From the NCBI RefSeq assembly GCF_036711975.1, contig NC_091967.1, positions 29,489,501 through 29,553,500 on the forward strand: a DNA stretch of 64,000 bases. The letters run 5' to 3'. The position numbers and the translations under genes were made by a program. Below the pieces are notes generated by a model that had not been told where the DNA came from, did not search any database, and saw nothing but the letters and a program-made list of their open reading frames with translations. This DNA comes from Onthophagus taurus. Taxonomy: Eukaryota > Arthropoda > Insecta > Coleoptera > Scarabaeidae. This document shows positions 16,424-27,725 of the stretch, one piece after another (the first letter of the stretch is position 1; each line of letters opens with the position of its first letter).

Positions 16424-18052
16424 TCAGAGGGACGGAAGTTGAATATTATTAGAATCGATAACCTGGGATTTCGATTTTTGATGTTTAATTACGATTACAT
16501 AGATAATGATTGTCCATGCGTTTGGTAATCTTGTAATCCCATGTTCTATCAATGGATTATTGGCGATGATCCTTGATTTCAGTTCATGAAGTTCATCTAA
16601 ACCAATATCTTTTATATGTAAAGTCAAGTTAAGATAAGGTAATGTCGGATCTGGTGTTTCTTCTAATTCAGGAAATAATATTGATTTCGTTCCATTCGTT
16701 GTTTGGACGTTATTTATTATGGTTCTATTGTTGAATGAAATCTTACATCCCACAGGTATTTCGGACAGGTAAGTTCCGTGCATTCTTATGGTTTCATCTT
16801 GATAATTACACTCCAATTTTAGGAATTGTGGTATAGGAATTACCCAAATCCATTGGTTGATGTTGCCTAATTGCTTCACAATTAATTCGGCAATTTTTAT
16901 TTCTGTTTCTCTGCAATTGTTTGCACGTTTCTTCCCATTTAATAGTTGTAGTTCACAAGGGCTTTCTTCAGTGAATTGTTCAAGATTTAATTTTTTACAA
17001 ATATAAAGTTGTGGAAACATCCGTTTACATGGTTGATTTTTAAATCCAAAATACATTTCATTCTTTATCAAATATTTATCTTTTGAAATCACTGTCTTTA
17101 GACGATTCTTACTTAGTATTGGGATGGAATACAGGTGAAAATATTCAAATTGGTATGGATAGGTTATAGGAATGTGTATTAAATACGTTACTCTATTGTT
17201 AGAAATGTAACATTCAACTTCAATTAATTTTTCGAAAAACAAAGTGTTTTCAAGTGTCAACTCCATAGGTAGTTGATTAACGTTAACTTGTTTGGTCAAT
17301 TGTTTTAATGATCTAAATAAATCAATTACTGTGATTATGCTGGGGTGCATCACTTTTAATTTAGCAAACATAATTGCATTTTCAACATCCTGCAAAACTG
17401 GTTGTATCACTTCGTACAAATTTATCATTTGGATCAAAGTATCTTTTATAAACGTAATGTTTCGATCGTATTCAGAATGATTAATTATTAACGAAAGTTG
17501 ATCGATTTTTGAATCTAATACTTTCTCGTTATGATTAATTTCCATAATTGTTTTATTGAATTTATTAATAATATCTAAACAAATCGAATTTTGGGTGACA
17601 ATGCTAATACTTAATTTATCTTGATTTTTCTGTAATTGAGTAATTAAATTATCGTAACGTTCTCCGTCTGATGCATCCAAATTGCCTGAGACAGCTTTGA
17701 ATATTGAACCTAGACCATTGATCAATCCACGTCTTGTACGTTGTGGATGGGGTATAATTTCCTTTAATTTGTTTTCGGTACGTATACAGATTAATCTTAA
17801 CACTTTCAAATAATTCGACATTTCGAATGAATGTTCATAATTTTTGTGAAGCAGTCCGATAATTGTTTTTGATTTTTGGTAAAGTTTATTCGTTTCGATA
17901 ATTATTGGATTCAAGTCTTGGTAATGTATGAGCGTGTGAGAAAATTCTTCTACTTTAGCATTTCCTAAGTGAAGGGGTATTATTCCGGAATTCTTTTCTA
18001 AATTTCGAATTACGATTTTGTCCGGTAGTCCGAGGACGAGGGGTAACCTATA
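16424..18052 (-). CDS. env: Errantivirus envelope protein (baculovirus F-like), copy 1
   Basis: The strongest motif is a furin-type R-T-R-R site followed by G-L-I-N-G-L-G-S-I-F-K, the cleavage site plus fusion-peptide start of insect errantivirus Env. A long heptad-like region follows, then Cys-bearing ectodomain segments, a C-terminal hydrophobic span (I-I-I-Y-V-I-V-I) and a short tail ending L-P-S-L. The frame from residue M-N-P uses a TTG. The same frame is open further upstream, with a hydrophobic L-P-L-V-L-G-L-P segment, to an acceptor-like TATAG at about 18052, so Env is probably made from a spliced RNA with its start in the leader. Compared with copy 2 part of the membrane-proximal segment is shorter. 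No stop is seen in this copy. Confidence 0.8.
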   Translation of the reverse strand, partial: YRLPLVLGLPDKIVIRNLEKNSGIIPLHLGNAKVEEFSHTLIHYQDLNPIIIETNKLYQKSKTIIGLLHKNYEHSFEMSNYLKVLRLICIRTENKLKEIIPHPQRTRRGLINGLGSIFKAVSGNLDASDGERYDNLITQLQKNQDKLSISIVTQNSICLDIINKFNKTIMEINHNEKVLDSKIDQLSLIINHSEYDRNITFIKDTLIQMINLYEVIQPVLQDVENAIMFAKLKVMHPSIITVIDLFRSLKQLTKQVNVNQLPMELTLENTLFFEKLIEVECYISNNRVTYLIHIPITYPYQFEYFHLYSIPILSKNRLKTVISKDKYLIKNEMYFGFKNQPCKRMFPQLYICKKLNLEQFTEESPCELQLLNGKKRANNCRETEIKIAELIVKQLGNINQWIWVIPIPQFLKLECNYQDETIRMHGTYLSEIPVGCKISFNNRTIINNVQTTNGTKSILFPELEETPDPTLPYLNLTLHIKDIGLDELHELKSRIIANNPLIEHGITRLPNAWTIIIYVIVIKHQKSKSQVIDSNNIQLPSL

Positions 18053-18144
18053 ATTTTAAGAAATATTTGTACTAAAGTCATACGTCTGCTTCAAAGGTCG
18101 TTTAAGATTATCCATATGTATTTTACCTTGCGTATTGGTAGAGA

Positions 18145-20445
18145 TTACTTTTTATCAAGATCAGATGTTAAGATATTTGTATTTTTCTCAAATTTATTCG
18201 CTAATTTTTTCCTTTCATGCTTTTTAATAAACACTTTTTGTTGTGGCTTGAATAATGTAGGTTTGTCATGGTTTTTATTAATTTTGTCAATAATTGTTTG
18301 TTTTTTATTGATCAAATTTTCATTAATTCTGGAGTACATTAATTTTACTTTTTCTTTATGTTGATGCATATAATCATTCAAAAGATGGGTATTTACATTA
18401 ATATCGAAAGGGTCGCCATTATTTATATGGGCATTAATTACATCTACTGGTTTAAATTTAGTAGCAGAATGTAATGATTGATTGTAAGCTAGTATTGCAT
18501 AAATCATTCTGGATTGTATAGTTGTGGTTGCAAAACCTTCAGAATTTAATAAACGAATGTGTTTAGCAAGAGTTGAATGAAGTCTCTCTATAACACCATT
18601 AGATTGAGGATGATGAGGTGTGATAAAATGTAATTTTATTTTATGAAGTGCCAAAAGTTCGGTAAAAAGGTTATTTTTAAATTCGGTACCATTATCAATT
18701 ATGATTTGGTTGGGTATGCCATGATCTGAAAAGTAAATTAATAATCTGTCTACGATTTCTATAGCAGCTAAAGAATTTAAAGGATATGCTTGAGCATATT
18801 TTGAAAAGCTATCGATAATCGTTAGAAATTTAGATTTTTTTAAAGTATACGTGTCCATATGTATGATTTCAAAAGGTCTTATGGCAGTAGTATTTAATTC
18901 CATTTTTATTGGGTTCCTTTGATATTTGGCTTGTTGACAGATTTCACATTTATTAATGTAAGCCTGTATAAAATTTTTTAAATTTGGCCAATAATATTTT
19001 GATTTTATTCTCTGTTCAGTTTCATCGATTCCTCGATGATTGGATTTACCTTCGTGATAATTTTGAATTAATTCACGTATATCATTACGGTCGGTAACGT
19101 CTATCAATTTTTGGAGACAACGTTTAAATTTAAAGGAGGGCCATTTAAAATTTCGTCTAAAAATTTCACAAAAAGGTTCGTACAAATCTTTGTCGTCAAA
19201 ATACAAATGATACTGAATGTTGGGTATTATAAATTGTTTAACAAAATTTATTATTTCAGTCTCTAAGTTTGATTTTGAGAATTGTACATAAATTCGTTGC
19301 TTATTTTCAAACAATTTTTCATGTTTGGGTTTCGCTGGACTGTGTAAAACAGAAGATATTATTAATTGATTATACCCGTGATTAATAGGGGTATCTGAAA
19401 TAGATATGTCAACTATTGGATTTTGATCGTCATTTGAGTGAAGTGTGTCATCTAAATCTGGAACATTATCTAAGTCAATGATATCTAAAGGTTCGTCGTC
19501 TGGGTGAACTTGAATAGAGTCATTATCATCGACAGATACGGAAGTAATATTGGTATTGGAGTCATTCATGTATGCTAAGATATCGAATGTTTCTTTAGTG
19601 TTTAATTCTATTCGCGAAAGTGCGTCGGCGTTGGTATTTAATTTACCTTTTTTGTAAATAATGTTATAGTCAAATTCCTCGAGTTTAATAAGCCATTGAA
19701 GTAATTTGGAATGAGGGTCTTTTAATGAAAATAACCATTGAAGTGGTTTATGGTCTGTTATGATGTTAAATTTTCTTTCAAAAAGGTAGGGTCTGAAATA
19801 TTTTGTTGCCCAGACAATCGAAAGTAATTCTTTCTCGATTGTCGAATAATTTTGTTCAGAGTCATCTAATGTTCTCGATGCGTAAGCTATAGGTAGATCG
19901 CTACCAATTGGTCTTTGCGATAAAATAGCACCAAGAGCTACATTACTAGCATCGGTTGTTAAATTAAATTGTTTTGAAAAATCGGGATATTGAAGTAAAG
20001 GTTCATTTATTAACAGATTTTTACAAGTCTCAAAACAATTAACGAATTCTTGATTGTGTTCAATCTTTACTCCTTTTTTTAAGCATTTTGTAAGGGGTCT
20101 CGTTATTCTCGCGAAATCTCTGATAAATTTGCGGTAATAACCTAATAATCCGAGAAATCCTTTAATTTGTTTGGTGGTTTTAGGAATCGGGTACTTTTTT
20201 ACTGCTGAAATTTTGTCTGGATTAGGTTTTACACCTTGCGGAGTAACTATGTGACCTAAATACGCGACTTCTTTTCTAAGAAATTCTGATTTGTCTAATT
20301 GAATTTTAAAATTTGATTGTCTTAATCTGTTAAATACTGTTTTTAGTCTATCAAGGTGTTCTTGTAAGGATGTGGAGAAAATAATTATATCGTCTAGATA
20401 AACAAGACATTTTTCGTTTTGAATACCACGTAAAATGTTATCCAT
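18145..20445 (-). pseudogene. pol: Errantivirus Pol, second part: RT catalytic end, RNase H, integrase
   Basis: Begins just before the RT active site (V-Y-L-D-D-I-I-I-F). It continues through the connection, RNase H (T-D-A-S-N-V-A-L-G-A-I-L) and the integrase zinc finger (N-Y-H-E-G-K-S-N-H-R-G, C-E-I-C). The integrase core follows, with D-T-Y near H-M, D-N-G-T-E-F and the E of N-G-V-I-E-R, then a basic C-terminal tail. It is one base out of frame with the upstream part at 20445, so the polyprotein cannot be made in full unless ribosomes slip there. Confidence 0.88.
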
Positions 20446-21836
20446 TAGTGTTGGAAAGTGGCGGGTGCGTTTTTTAAACCGTATGGCATCCTTAAAAATT
20501 CATAATGTCCATTTTCACAATTAAACGCGGTTTTTGATATGTCGGATTCATTCATTTCGATTTGGTGGACTCCACTAGCCAAATCTAAGGTGGTAAAATA
20601 TTGACATTTGCCTAGTTTATCTAACAAATCTGTGATATTAGGCAATGGGTACTTATCGTTTATTGTTTTTTCGTTTAATTTGCGGTAATCTATTGGAGAA
20701 GACCAAGGGGAATTACTGGGTCTGATAATTTTTTGATCGAGCATTTTATTAATTTGATGTTCTACTTCTGGTTTATGTATGAAAGGGTATCTATATGATT
20801 TCGTATAAATTGGGATTTCGTCTGTCGTTTTGATAGCATGTTTAATTTGATTAGTAAACGTCAAACGGTCGTTTTCATTATAAAATATATCTGAATATTC
20901 TCTACAAAGTTCTAAAATTTGTTGTCTTTCTTCATTGTTTAGGTGATCAGTCCGAATTTTAGATAAGTCAAAATGTTGGTCTGTATTGTCGTGACGATAA
21001 CTTACGACATGATTAAATTGAATTGTTTCTAAATCTTTCTCACAGAATTTTTCTACTTTTAGAGGTTTAGTTAAATCTAACGAAGCTGAATGATCATTTT
21101 TATTTAGTATGGAAGTTATTGCTAATCCCTGGTTTGCGATAGTTAAAGTTTCAGGAATTTCACAATCTTGAATTTTGGTGTAAGGAATTATTATTTCTCC
21201 GTCAGAAATAGATGTTCTAATTTTAACAATTTGTTCTGATCTCTCAGAAATAATTATGTTATTGTTATTAAGTATTTTTGATTGATAATACTTTAATTGA
21301 ATTTGTGCATAAGGTGTTAAAATTATGCCTTTATCATAATCAACGGTAGCTTTTAATAATCGAATGTTATCTAAGTCAATGCATCCGTCAAATACGTCAT
21401 GAAACTTAAATAAATAAAATTTAAGTAAATTTTGTTCCGGTAATTTAAATAATTTTGAGGCGGGCATGTAAGTGCTATATTTATGTGTAGATTTCTGCAG
21501 AGCTGTTTTAACAACAAAAGGATCGTTTTGAATTAATTTCGGATAAAGTTTATATGCAATGTCCGGATTTATGAAAGATCTTGAGGCTCCGGTGTCCACC
21601 AAAAAATTAAGATTATGTTCGGGTAAGTTGATATAAGATAGGGTGTCAGAACTAGACATGGAATTTATTAAAATTTCCTCTAATTCTACGTTTGATTGGT
21701 TGATTGTAAAAATTTTCGTCATTATCGGTATCTCCCGATTCAACTGATTGAAATTTAGGTTGAAAGTAATTGTTAAATTCGACGTTTTCAGGTATTTCAG
21801 GTGAAATATTTTCGTCGTTAGGTTGACCAGTTTCAA
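20445..21836 (-). pseudogene. pol: Errantivirus Pol, first part: protease and RT N-terminus
   Basis: Contains the retroviral protease motif [10 protein letters not shown] near residue 80. The RT palm start includes [19 protein letters not shown] and [14 protein letters not shown]. The frame stops right after that last block, one base away from the frame carrying Y-L-D-D. The first 185 bases overlap gag in a different frame, consistent with -1 frameshift expression of Pol as in other errantiviruses. The lesion at 20445 looks like a single-base loss. Confidence 0.88.
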
Positions 21837-22935
21837 CAGAAAACATTCTCACTCGTTTTAATGGGTTATTTCGTAAAGTATTTGATTGATGAGTGCTAGT
21901 GCTCATTGGAGTCGGTGTAGGAAAATTTTTGTTTTGGTTTGGTCGAAAAGCGTTTTGGGGTCTACCAAAGGTTTGAGCATTTGTCGGAAATCTTTGTGGT
22001 TGATGATTAAAATTGGGTCTTATATTGATCGGTTGTGAGGGAAAATTTGATTGTCTTGGTTGAAAGTTTTGTTGATTGTAATGTGGTGGTTGATGTGAAT
22101 TCATTCCCCAGAATTGGTGTGTAAATTGAGGTGGATAATGATTGTTATATATAAAATGTTGTGAATCTGGTTTAGGAAATTGCGGTTTCTGTACCAGTTT
22201 CGGTTGAGAATCAGGTAATTTCATTGGTCTCATGGTCTGATTTTGAAAATAAAGTGTATTATTTTCTTGAATCACAAATTGAAGAGCTTCGTTTAGGTTG
22301 GTAGGACGCATGCAACGTATAGTGGTTCCCAAGGGTTCTTTTAATCCAGATAAAAATGTTTTAAGTGTTAATTTATTGTAAAGATTTCGTTTTAAAGCTT
22401 TCGCGGGTTCCGTGTGTTCATGCATGTCTACATACGAGCAAATTAAATTTAAAATGTATAAACAACGGTCATAAAATTGATGGGGTTGTTCGTTATTATT
22501 TTGTCGTAACATAACTAGGTCTCTATTTAAACAAACTTCGTCTCTTTGGTCTGCAAAATTATGTTGAAGAGTGATTTTTAAAGACTCCCAGGTGGAGACG
22601 TTTTGAATATTTACTACTAATCTAGCATTTCCGGTTAATTTACCAATTACAGAATTTAGTAAATAAATATTTTGAAAATCGTTAGATTTACTTACGTCAT
22701 AAAATGCGGTAATTAAATTTTGACAAATTTGTATGTAGCGATTCAATTCATTCGGGTTTCCATCAAATTGAGGAACACAATTTAAATATTCTGGTTTAAA
22801 AGCCATTTCTAAATTTAAATTTGGAGTGTTTGTAACGTTTGTGATTACGGAATTTGTTAAGGAATTTATAGTAAGAAATTCTTCTGAAGACAGTGTGAGT
22901 CTTTGTAAATTATTGAGCAAATCGTCAACTGACAT
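21652..22935 (-). CDS. gag: Errantivirus Gag, copy 1
   Basis: A 427-residue intact frame from ATG ([10 protein letters not shown]). A helical capsid-type region (about 60-240) with [11 protein letters not shown] is followed by a Gln/Asn/Pro-rich tail with repeated N-F and Q-P pairs and no zinc knuckle, as is usual for gypsy-type errantivirus Gag. It ends inside the start of Pol. The protein would assemble particles and package the RNA. Confidence 0.85.
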   Translation of the reverse strand: MSVDDLLNNLQRLTLSSEEFLTINSLTNSVITNVTNTPNLNLEMAFKPEYLNCVPQFDGNPNELNRYIQICQNLITAFYDVSKSNDFQNIYLLNSVIGKLTGNARLVVNIQNVSTWESLKITLQHNFADQRDEVCLNRDLVMLRQNNNEQPHQFYDRCLYILNLICSYVDMHEHTEPAKALKRNLYNKLTLKTFLSGLKEPLGTTIRCMRPTNLNEALQFVIQENNTLYFQNQTMRPMKLPDSQPKLVQKPQFPKPDSQHFIYNNHYPPQFTHQFWGMNSHQPPHYNQQNFQPRQSNFPSQPINIRPNFNHQPQRFPTNAQTFGRPQNAFRPNQNKNFPTPTPMSTSTHQSNTLRNNPLKRVRMFSVETGQPNDENISPEIPENVEFNNYFQPKFQSVESGDTDNDENFYNQPIKRRIRGNFNKFHV

Positions 22936-23172
22936 AAATGAAATGTACTTACAAAACTAAAGTGATTCTTATAACGGTGTTTCTATAGGAAATTGCCTTG
23001 TGCCTTGATTGGTTTGGGGGTCTTTCCTGCGGATGTGGACGATGATGTTCCAAATCCCGTGAAATTCGTCCAGAGTCCAGATGTTGAACGATTCAATGTC
23101 CGGTCACCGATATCACTGTTCGAATTACCGATTAATCGAAGATACGAAAATTGTTGTACGATACACCAATCT

Positions 23173-23194
23173 CGATAATCCTACTGACTACGCC
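23173..23194 (-). promoter_or_regulatory. Primer-binding site of errantivirus copy 1
   Basis: Directly after the 5' LTR the minus strand reads GGCGTAGTCAGTAGGATT. This resembles the tRNA-Ser-type sites I recall from the 17.6/297 group, with changes. Confidence 0.6.
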
Positions 23195-23443
23195 AGTTTT
23201 CTAATAACACCGCAAGAGTTTCTTTTTAAAAATTAACTTTATTTATTATAACGATCTTAACAAGTCGGAGGTTAAACTAATTCTCCCTTCCTAACAATGG
23301 AAAAGAATTTACTAAAAGAAATTAAACTTAATTCTAAGTAAAACATCTGCTTCAGGAATGAACGATGGAATGTCCTTATCATCTCTTTTCCAGAAACAGC
23401 GTATCTTCTTTATAAGTTCTCACGGGAACATGTAGATATAACT
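23195..23443 (-). repeat. 5' LTR of errantivirus copy 1
   Basis: 249 bp, matching 16165-16403 except for a 10-bp gap and scattered changes. Confidence 0.88.
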
Positions 23444-23447
23444 AATC

Positions 23448-24000
23448 CATAGTTTTTACAAAAAGAAACCATCCTACCAGAATCCCTATCCCCATAAAGG
23501 TATCTAATTCAAACATCCCGATAAAAACCTATCTAAAGTACCTAGGAGTTACCCTCGATCAACGACTCACCTTTTCCAACCATATCAACAAATCTATCCA
23601 AAAAGCTTCCTCCACCATCAAAACAATCTACTCCCTCATCTCACGCAATAGCCAATTATCATTCAAAAATAAGAAACTTATCTACACCAGTATCATTCGC
23701 CCTTTCTTCACATATGCCGCCCCCATATGATCTAACTCCGCCGTAACTCATCTCCAAAACATCCAAACCGCCCAAAACAAAGTTCTCCGTATTATTTCAA
23801 ACTCCAGCAGATACATCTCCAACCGTCACCTCCACCACAAAACAAAAACCCTCCCTATGAAACATATCCTAACAAAACACAACCAAAAATTCTACAAAAA
23901 CATCTCCACACACCCCAACCCCCTAATAAAAAACATCACCAATAAAAACACCCAAAATAACAAACACAAATTCCCTCATCAACGCAACAACCTCGACAAA
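23448..24000 (+). pseudogene. Jockey RT thumb and C-terminal region (copy A continued)
   Basis: Resumes the interrupted RT with I-V-F-T-K-R, then Y-L-G-V-T-L-D-Q-R-L-T-F, I-N-K-S-I-Q-K-A, R-P-F-F-T-Y-A-A-P-I and Q-N-I-Q-T-A-Q-N-K-V-L-R, the standard post-catalytic segments of Jockey-clade RTs. TGA again stands where Trp is expected, in A-P-I-(stop)-S-N. The coding part fades near 24000-24030. Confidence 0.82.
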
Positions 24001-24030
24001 ATGTCCGTCATCTTACCCCAAACACAACAA

Positions 24031-24491
24031 TAATAAATAATCATTAAAAATCAATAAACAATGTAATTAATAATTAAAATAAATAAATACACCCACACCC
24101 ACTCCCCTTCCCCATACACCCTCAATACCCCACAAAAATCACCCCGATAAGTTTTACCCACGGGGGCTGAAGACCGAAATCGACCAGAGTGACTGGAAGA
24201 CAACGAAAAATGAAACAATATACATTTAAATACCTCCTGTACTTTCTTGTAATAAAAGTTTCAAATGTACCGTTTTTTATTTAGGCAATAGTTGTAGACT
24301 GTAAATATATTTATCCCCCTACAATCACCCTAATAAATAAATAATAAAAGATTTAAAAAGCATCCCGCTGATGATAAATCCCGTCTCGTTCTCCGTAGAT
24401 TAAGTAGCAGTAAGCGTAATTTTAAGTAATTACTGTTATTGACACTTGTAATTTATTATAACAAATAAAATCTTATTTCATTTCATTTCAT
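24031..24491 (+). mobile_element. Non-LTR 3' untranslated tails ending in a CATTT repeat
   Basis: AT-rich sequence after the Jockey ORF with a poly-adenylation-like AATAAA series. A further segment from about 24360 ends AATAAAATCTTATTTCATTTCATTTCATT. The terminal pentanucleotide repeat is a typical non-LTR 3' tail and abuts the 5S rRNA sequence. Confidence 0.5.
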
Positions 24492-24582
24492 TCGGTTCAC
24501 GTCCGATCACCGAAGTTAAGCAATGTCGGGCGCGGTTAGTACTTGGATGGGTGACCGCTTGGGAACACCGCGTGCCGTTGCC
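24492..24582 (+). rRNA. 5S rRNA, 5'-truncated
   Basis: About 91 bases match the 3' three-quarters of insect 5S rRNA (CGTCCGATCACCGAAGTTAA, GTCGGGCGCGGTTAGTACTT, GGGAACACCGCGTGCCGTTG). The first roughly 28 bases are missing, cut exactly where a CATTT repeat begins. The internal promoter region and the 3' end are kept, with a T-run after it. It could be the downstream half of a 5S gene hit by a retrotransposon, or a retroposed 5S pseudogene. Confidence 0.85.
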
Positions 24583-24588
24583 TTTTTT
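24583..24588 (+). terminator. RNA polymerase III T-run after 5S
   Basis: Six T residues directly follow the 5S 3' end, as expected for a genuine 5S transcription unit. Confidence 0.65.
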
Positions 24589-24990
24589 GTGTTATTACTA
24601 TTATTTCTTTCGATAATTTATAACATAAATATAATAGCAGTTTTTACCGTTTCAATCGTAAATTTAAGGATAACTTTACTTACTTATACCGTTTTCGCTT
24701 ATTACCTTTCGATTCGACACCTTTGTTGTAAATTCGTTTGTTTTCCGTGTGATTGTTTATGTATTTTATTATTTTACATTGTTAGTTTTAGGCTGTTATG
24801 GACGGAGAGGGACAAATAAAATATGTAGCGGTAAAATATTATTTAACATATTGTTTTTGTTTTTTTTTTTGTAAATTTTAAATTTTATAACAAATCCTTT
24901 GAAACAAATTTGCATGGCACACTACACACACGTTCCGTTCGCAGTCCGTCGTATTTCAATAAATACATGTTGTTCCCAAAATCCCAAAAT
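24589..24990. other. AT-rich sequence downstream of 5S, no gene seen
   Basis: Only short meaningless frames. It could be 5S spacer, but there is no second 5S unit to confirm that. Confidence 0.35.
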
Positions 24991-25240
24991 ATCACCAACA
25001 GTAATAATAATAATAATTCACTTTATTTCGCAACAAAGATCAATTACAGGACAATATTACAAGAAAAAAGTAAATACATGCTATAAAACAAATATAATTC
25101 ACATAAAAACTCCTACCGAACTATTGATTGTTAGTTAGTATATCCAGTAACAAGAGAACAAAATGCTAAACGGAGTCGTGGCGAAATTCAGAAACTATCG
25201 TAAGGATACGAATACTAAAGATACCAACCATAATCAATGG
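24991..25240 (-). mobile_element. Non-LTR 3' tail, minus strand
   Basis: The minus strand reads GCGAAATAAAGTGAATTATT then ATTATTATTACTG, an AATAAA signal followed by a short ATT repeat, typical of the 3' end of a non-LTR element. No coding part is attached. Confidence 0.4.
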
Positions 25241-25244
25241 AAAG

Positions 25245-26420
25245 GTCACGAAGGAACGGTCGACCCAGGTATCAAACGTGAGACGAAATCAACCATCATC
25301 GAAGAACGTAGAAAAGAAAGAATGTAAACAACAAAAAAAAAAAACGGAAAAAAAATTTTTTTTTCCAAGTTCCTCCTATTCAGTGGAAATGTAAAATAGG
25401 TTATCGCCCGACGGTAATGTCCAAGCAAGCAGCCTAACACGTACACGAAACATCGGCAATTTTAAAGATCGTACTATTCAGTGGGAAATGGTTTTATACT
25501 AAGAAGGATGCTATACGCGACGCTTGCGTCTCAAATTGGCCTTTCGCCTCGTTCTCGGGCGCAAGGCTTTCTCTGTCGACGTTGTCGTTTGGGACGGACG
25601 AACGAACGACTATTCACACGAAACCCAACGACTCTTCTTCTACTTTCAATAGTAGAAGTGGTCGTCTTAAGCGTGTTTCGTTGTTAGAACGCATCGATAG
25701 CAGTAGTACCGGGCCTTTAATGTTTATTTATTATCGACAATAAACTTAATACATTATCTATACTTCGAATATTTTTATTGAAATACTTGAACGTATAATA
25801 CATAGTACACATACAACGAGCTCTCTTCTCTCATACAAATTTTGTCGTTTATTATGTTTAATATTGGTCGGTCGGTCACCCACTGTCCCTCTCGACGACG
25901 ACGTTTCCTTGTATTATTTTTCATTAAAGAAAAGTAATAAATAAATATTAACGTACGAAAGAGAATCGCCGGAAGCCGTCCGCCCGTACGCGACTCAGGA
26001 CCTCGTCTAACCGACAAGACGAATCCCCAAGCGAAAGGTCGAATCTCAATAGCCTCAACCCAACCTCGCCAGGTACTTAAGCCGTCTCTACGGACAATAT
26101 CAAATTCCAAAATCGAACTGTTAAAGTAGGTACTATTCAGAGGGATAGTAGATATGGTCGAACGAACGTTCAAACCAGTTGTGTAACCGCCCGGCTATAA
26201 CTTTAATTATTTTTGACAAAAAAAAGAGGCACGTTACTACATCTATAACGTCGAATATTTTTAATTAAATATTTGAACGTATAGTGTAGAACGTGCGCTC
26301 TTATGCGTACGTAGTATTTTTGTCGTACTATTATTATTATTAATAGTCGTTCGTTCGGTCGGTCGATCGGTCACAGTCCCCCTCTCGGTGATCTATATCA
26401 GAGCTGAATTCGCGCTGCGT
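25245..26420. repeat. Diverged tandem repeat region
   Basis: Related stretches recur: ACTATTCAGTGGG near 25468, TACTATTCAGAGGG near 26130 and a weaker form near 25378. GAATATTTTTATTGAAATAC (25767) recurs as GAATATTTTTAATTAAATAT (26253), each followed by a GGTCGGTCGGTCAC-like block about 100 bases on. The spacing is about 490 bp. No coding is supported. It could be satellite or rDNA spacer. Confidence 0.5.
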
Positions 26421-27725
26421 TAATATTACTATTCTTATGAATGAATTATTTATTTCATCGGTAGTTAAAGGTCCAAGTATTCTAAGCTCATGTGGTCGTG
26501 ATGAATTTTGTTTAAATATTAGTATGTAAGCCACCACTCTTTTTAGTTTGCTGAGTGATGAAAACATGGTCAAGAAATCATTTACTCGACTACATGCAAG
26601 AGTAACTGCTTGTTGTTTTAATTCTCCCTTTAATTCTGTTTCAATTACTTCGATATTATTATTCAATTCGTTCAATACAATTGTTGAATCAGTAAAATAA
26701 AATACTTTAGAAATATTGTAGTCGAGATCATTTTTTACCCGATGAACTAATTTAGCCAATAACAATGCTCCACACAATTCCAAGCGTGGCAATGAAATTC
26801 TTTTCAATGGCGCTACTCGGGTGTTGGAACAAAGTAAAGAAACTCTTATATCGCCATTGTCGTCAATACATCGAACATAAACAACGGCTGCATATGCCTT
26901 TTCACTGCTATCGCAAAATGCGCAAAGTTGAACATTTACTGATTTGTTTGTAAATACACGTCTAGGAATACGTATCTCTGTGATAGAAAGTAATTGTGCT
27001 TCAAAGCGGTTCCAGGATTCTATGACAAATTCTGGTAAATCGTCGTCCCAATCAATATTTTTGATTGAATTGTGATTGGTGCGATCAGACCTAAGGGATC
27101 GAAAATTCTGGAATCGCTTGACAGGATAGATCTCTTTGTTAATTGGTTTGATATCTGTATTGATAACGAATCGTCTAGTATCATCTGACGAATACCAAAT
27201 AACACCTAATATTCCATTGTCTATTTCGTCTTTAACTAAAGATTTATCGTTAGGATTTAAACCTGCACATTTTTCTAAAATTTCTACGGAGCCACTCCCC
27301 CATTTTCTTAAATTAAAACCTCCACTTCTTAGGATTTTGTAGATGTTTTCTCTCAATTTCAAGCCATCTTCTACACTATCGCATCCTGTAATGAGGTCAT
27401 CCACGTACATATCATTGATTATTGCCTTTGGTGCGATAGAGTAATCCTTCACATTTAAATTAGCAACGTCGGCCAAACATCGTGTGGTTAAGAATGTTGC
27501 AGAGGCAGTACCATACGTAACAGTACATAAATTGTATACACCAATCTTCTCGATAGGTTCATTCCTCCAAAGAATACGTTGAAAATTGGTATGTTCTTCA
27601 CGAACGTTTACTTGTCGAAACATTTCTTCGATATCAGCAACCAATGCTATATTGTGTTTTCTAAATCTTAATATAATCGAAAACAGTTCGTTTTGTATTA
27701 CTGATTGTAACGTTCGTTTTCATCG
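26400..27725 (-). pseudogene. BEL/Pao Pol fragment (RT and RNase H region)
   Basis: A long open frame on the minus strand carries V-A-D-I-E-E-M-F-R-Q-V-N-V, T-V-T-Y-G-T-A-S-A, M-Y-V-D-D-L-I-T-G (RT active site), G-G-F-N-L-R-K-W-G and R-V-A-P-L-K-R-I-S-L-P-R-L-E-L-C-G-A. This is the BEL/Pao RT followed by the RNase H-like region. It is a different lineage from the 46-kb element. Gag, protease and integrase are absent. Both ends are truncated: upstream sequence fades near 27725, and downstream it runs into the GGTCGGTCGATCGG repeat region. An internal deletion after the first RNase H block is also likely. Confidence 0.8.

Larger units (their letters stand above)
16165..23443 (-). mobile_element. 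Env-bearing Ty3/gypsy errantivirus, copy 1
   Basis: Two LTRs of 239 and 249 bp enclose gag, pol and env on the minus strand in the canonical order, with a primer-binding site next to the 5' LTR and a purine tract next to the 3' LTR. The 4-bp target duplication is typical of Ty3/gypsy. Pol has a one-base frameshift, and the LTRs differ by a 10-bp gap and a few substitutions, so this copy is not pristine. It sits in the Jockey RT. Confidence 0.92.

Noticed and set aside
15600..23740. TGA recoded as Trp in the Jockey element
   Set aside because: Other Trp codons in the same copy are TGG and ordinary stops and frameshifts are present; point mutations explain it.
24492..24582. Functional 5S gene
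   Set aside because: The first ~28 bases are missing, so it is listed only as truncated 5S.
24523..24819. 98-residue plus-strand ORF
   Set aside because: Starts inside the 5S rRNA sequence and runs into AT-rich spacer; a chance frame.
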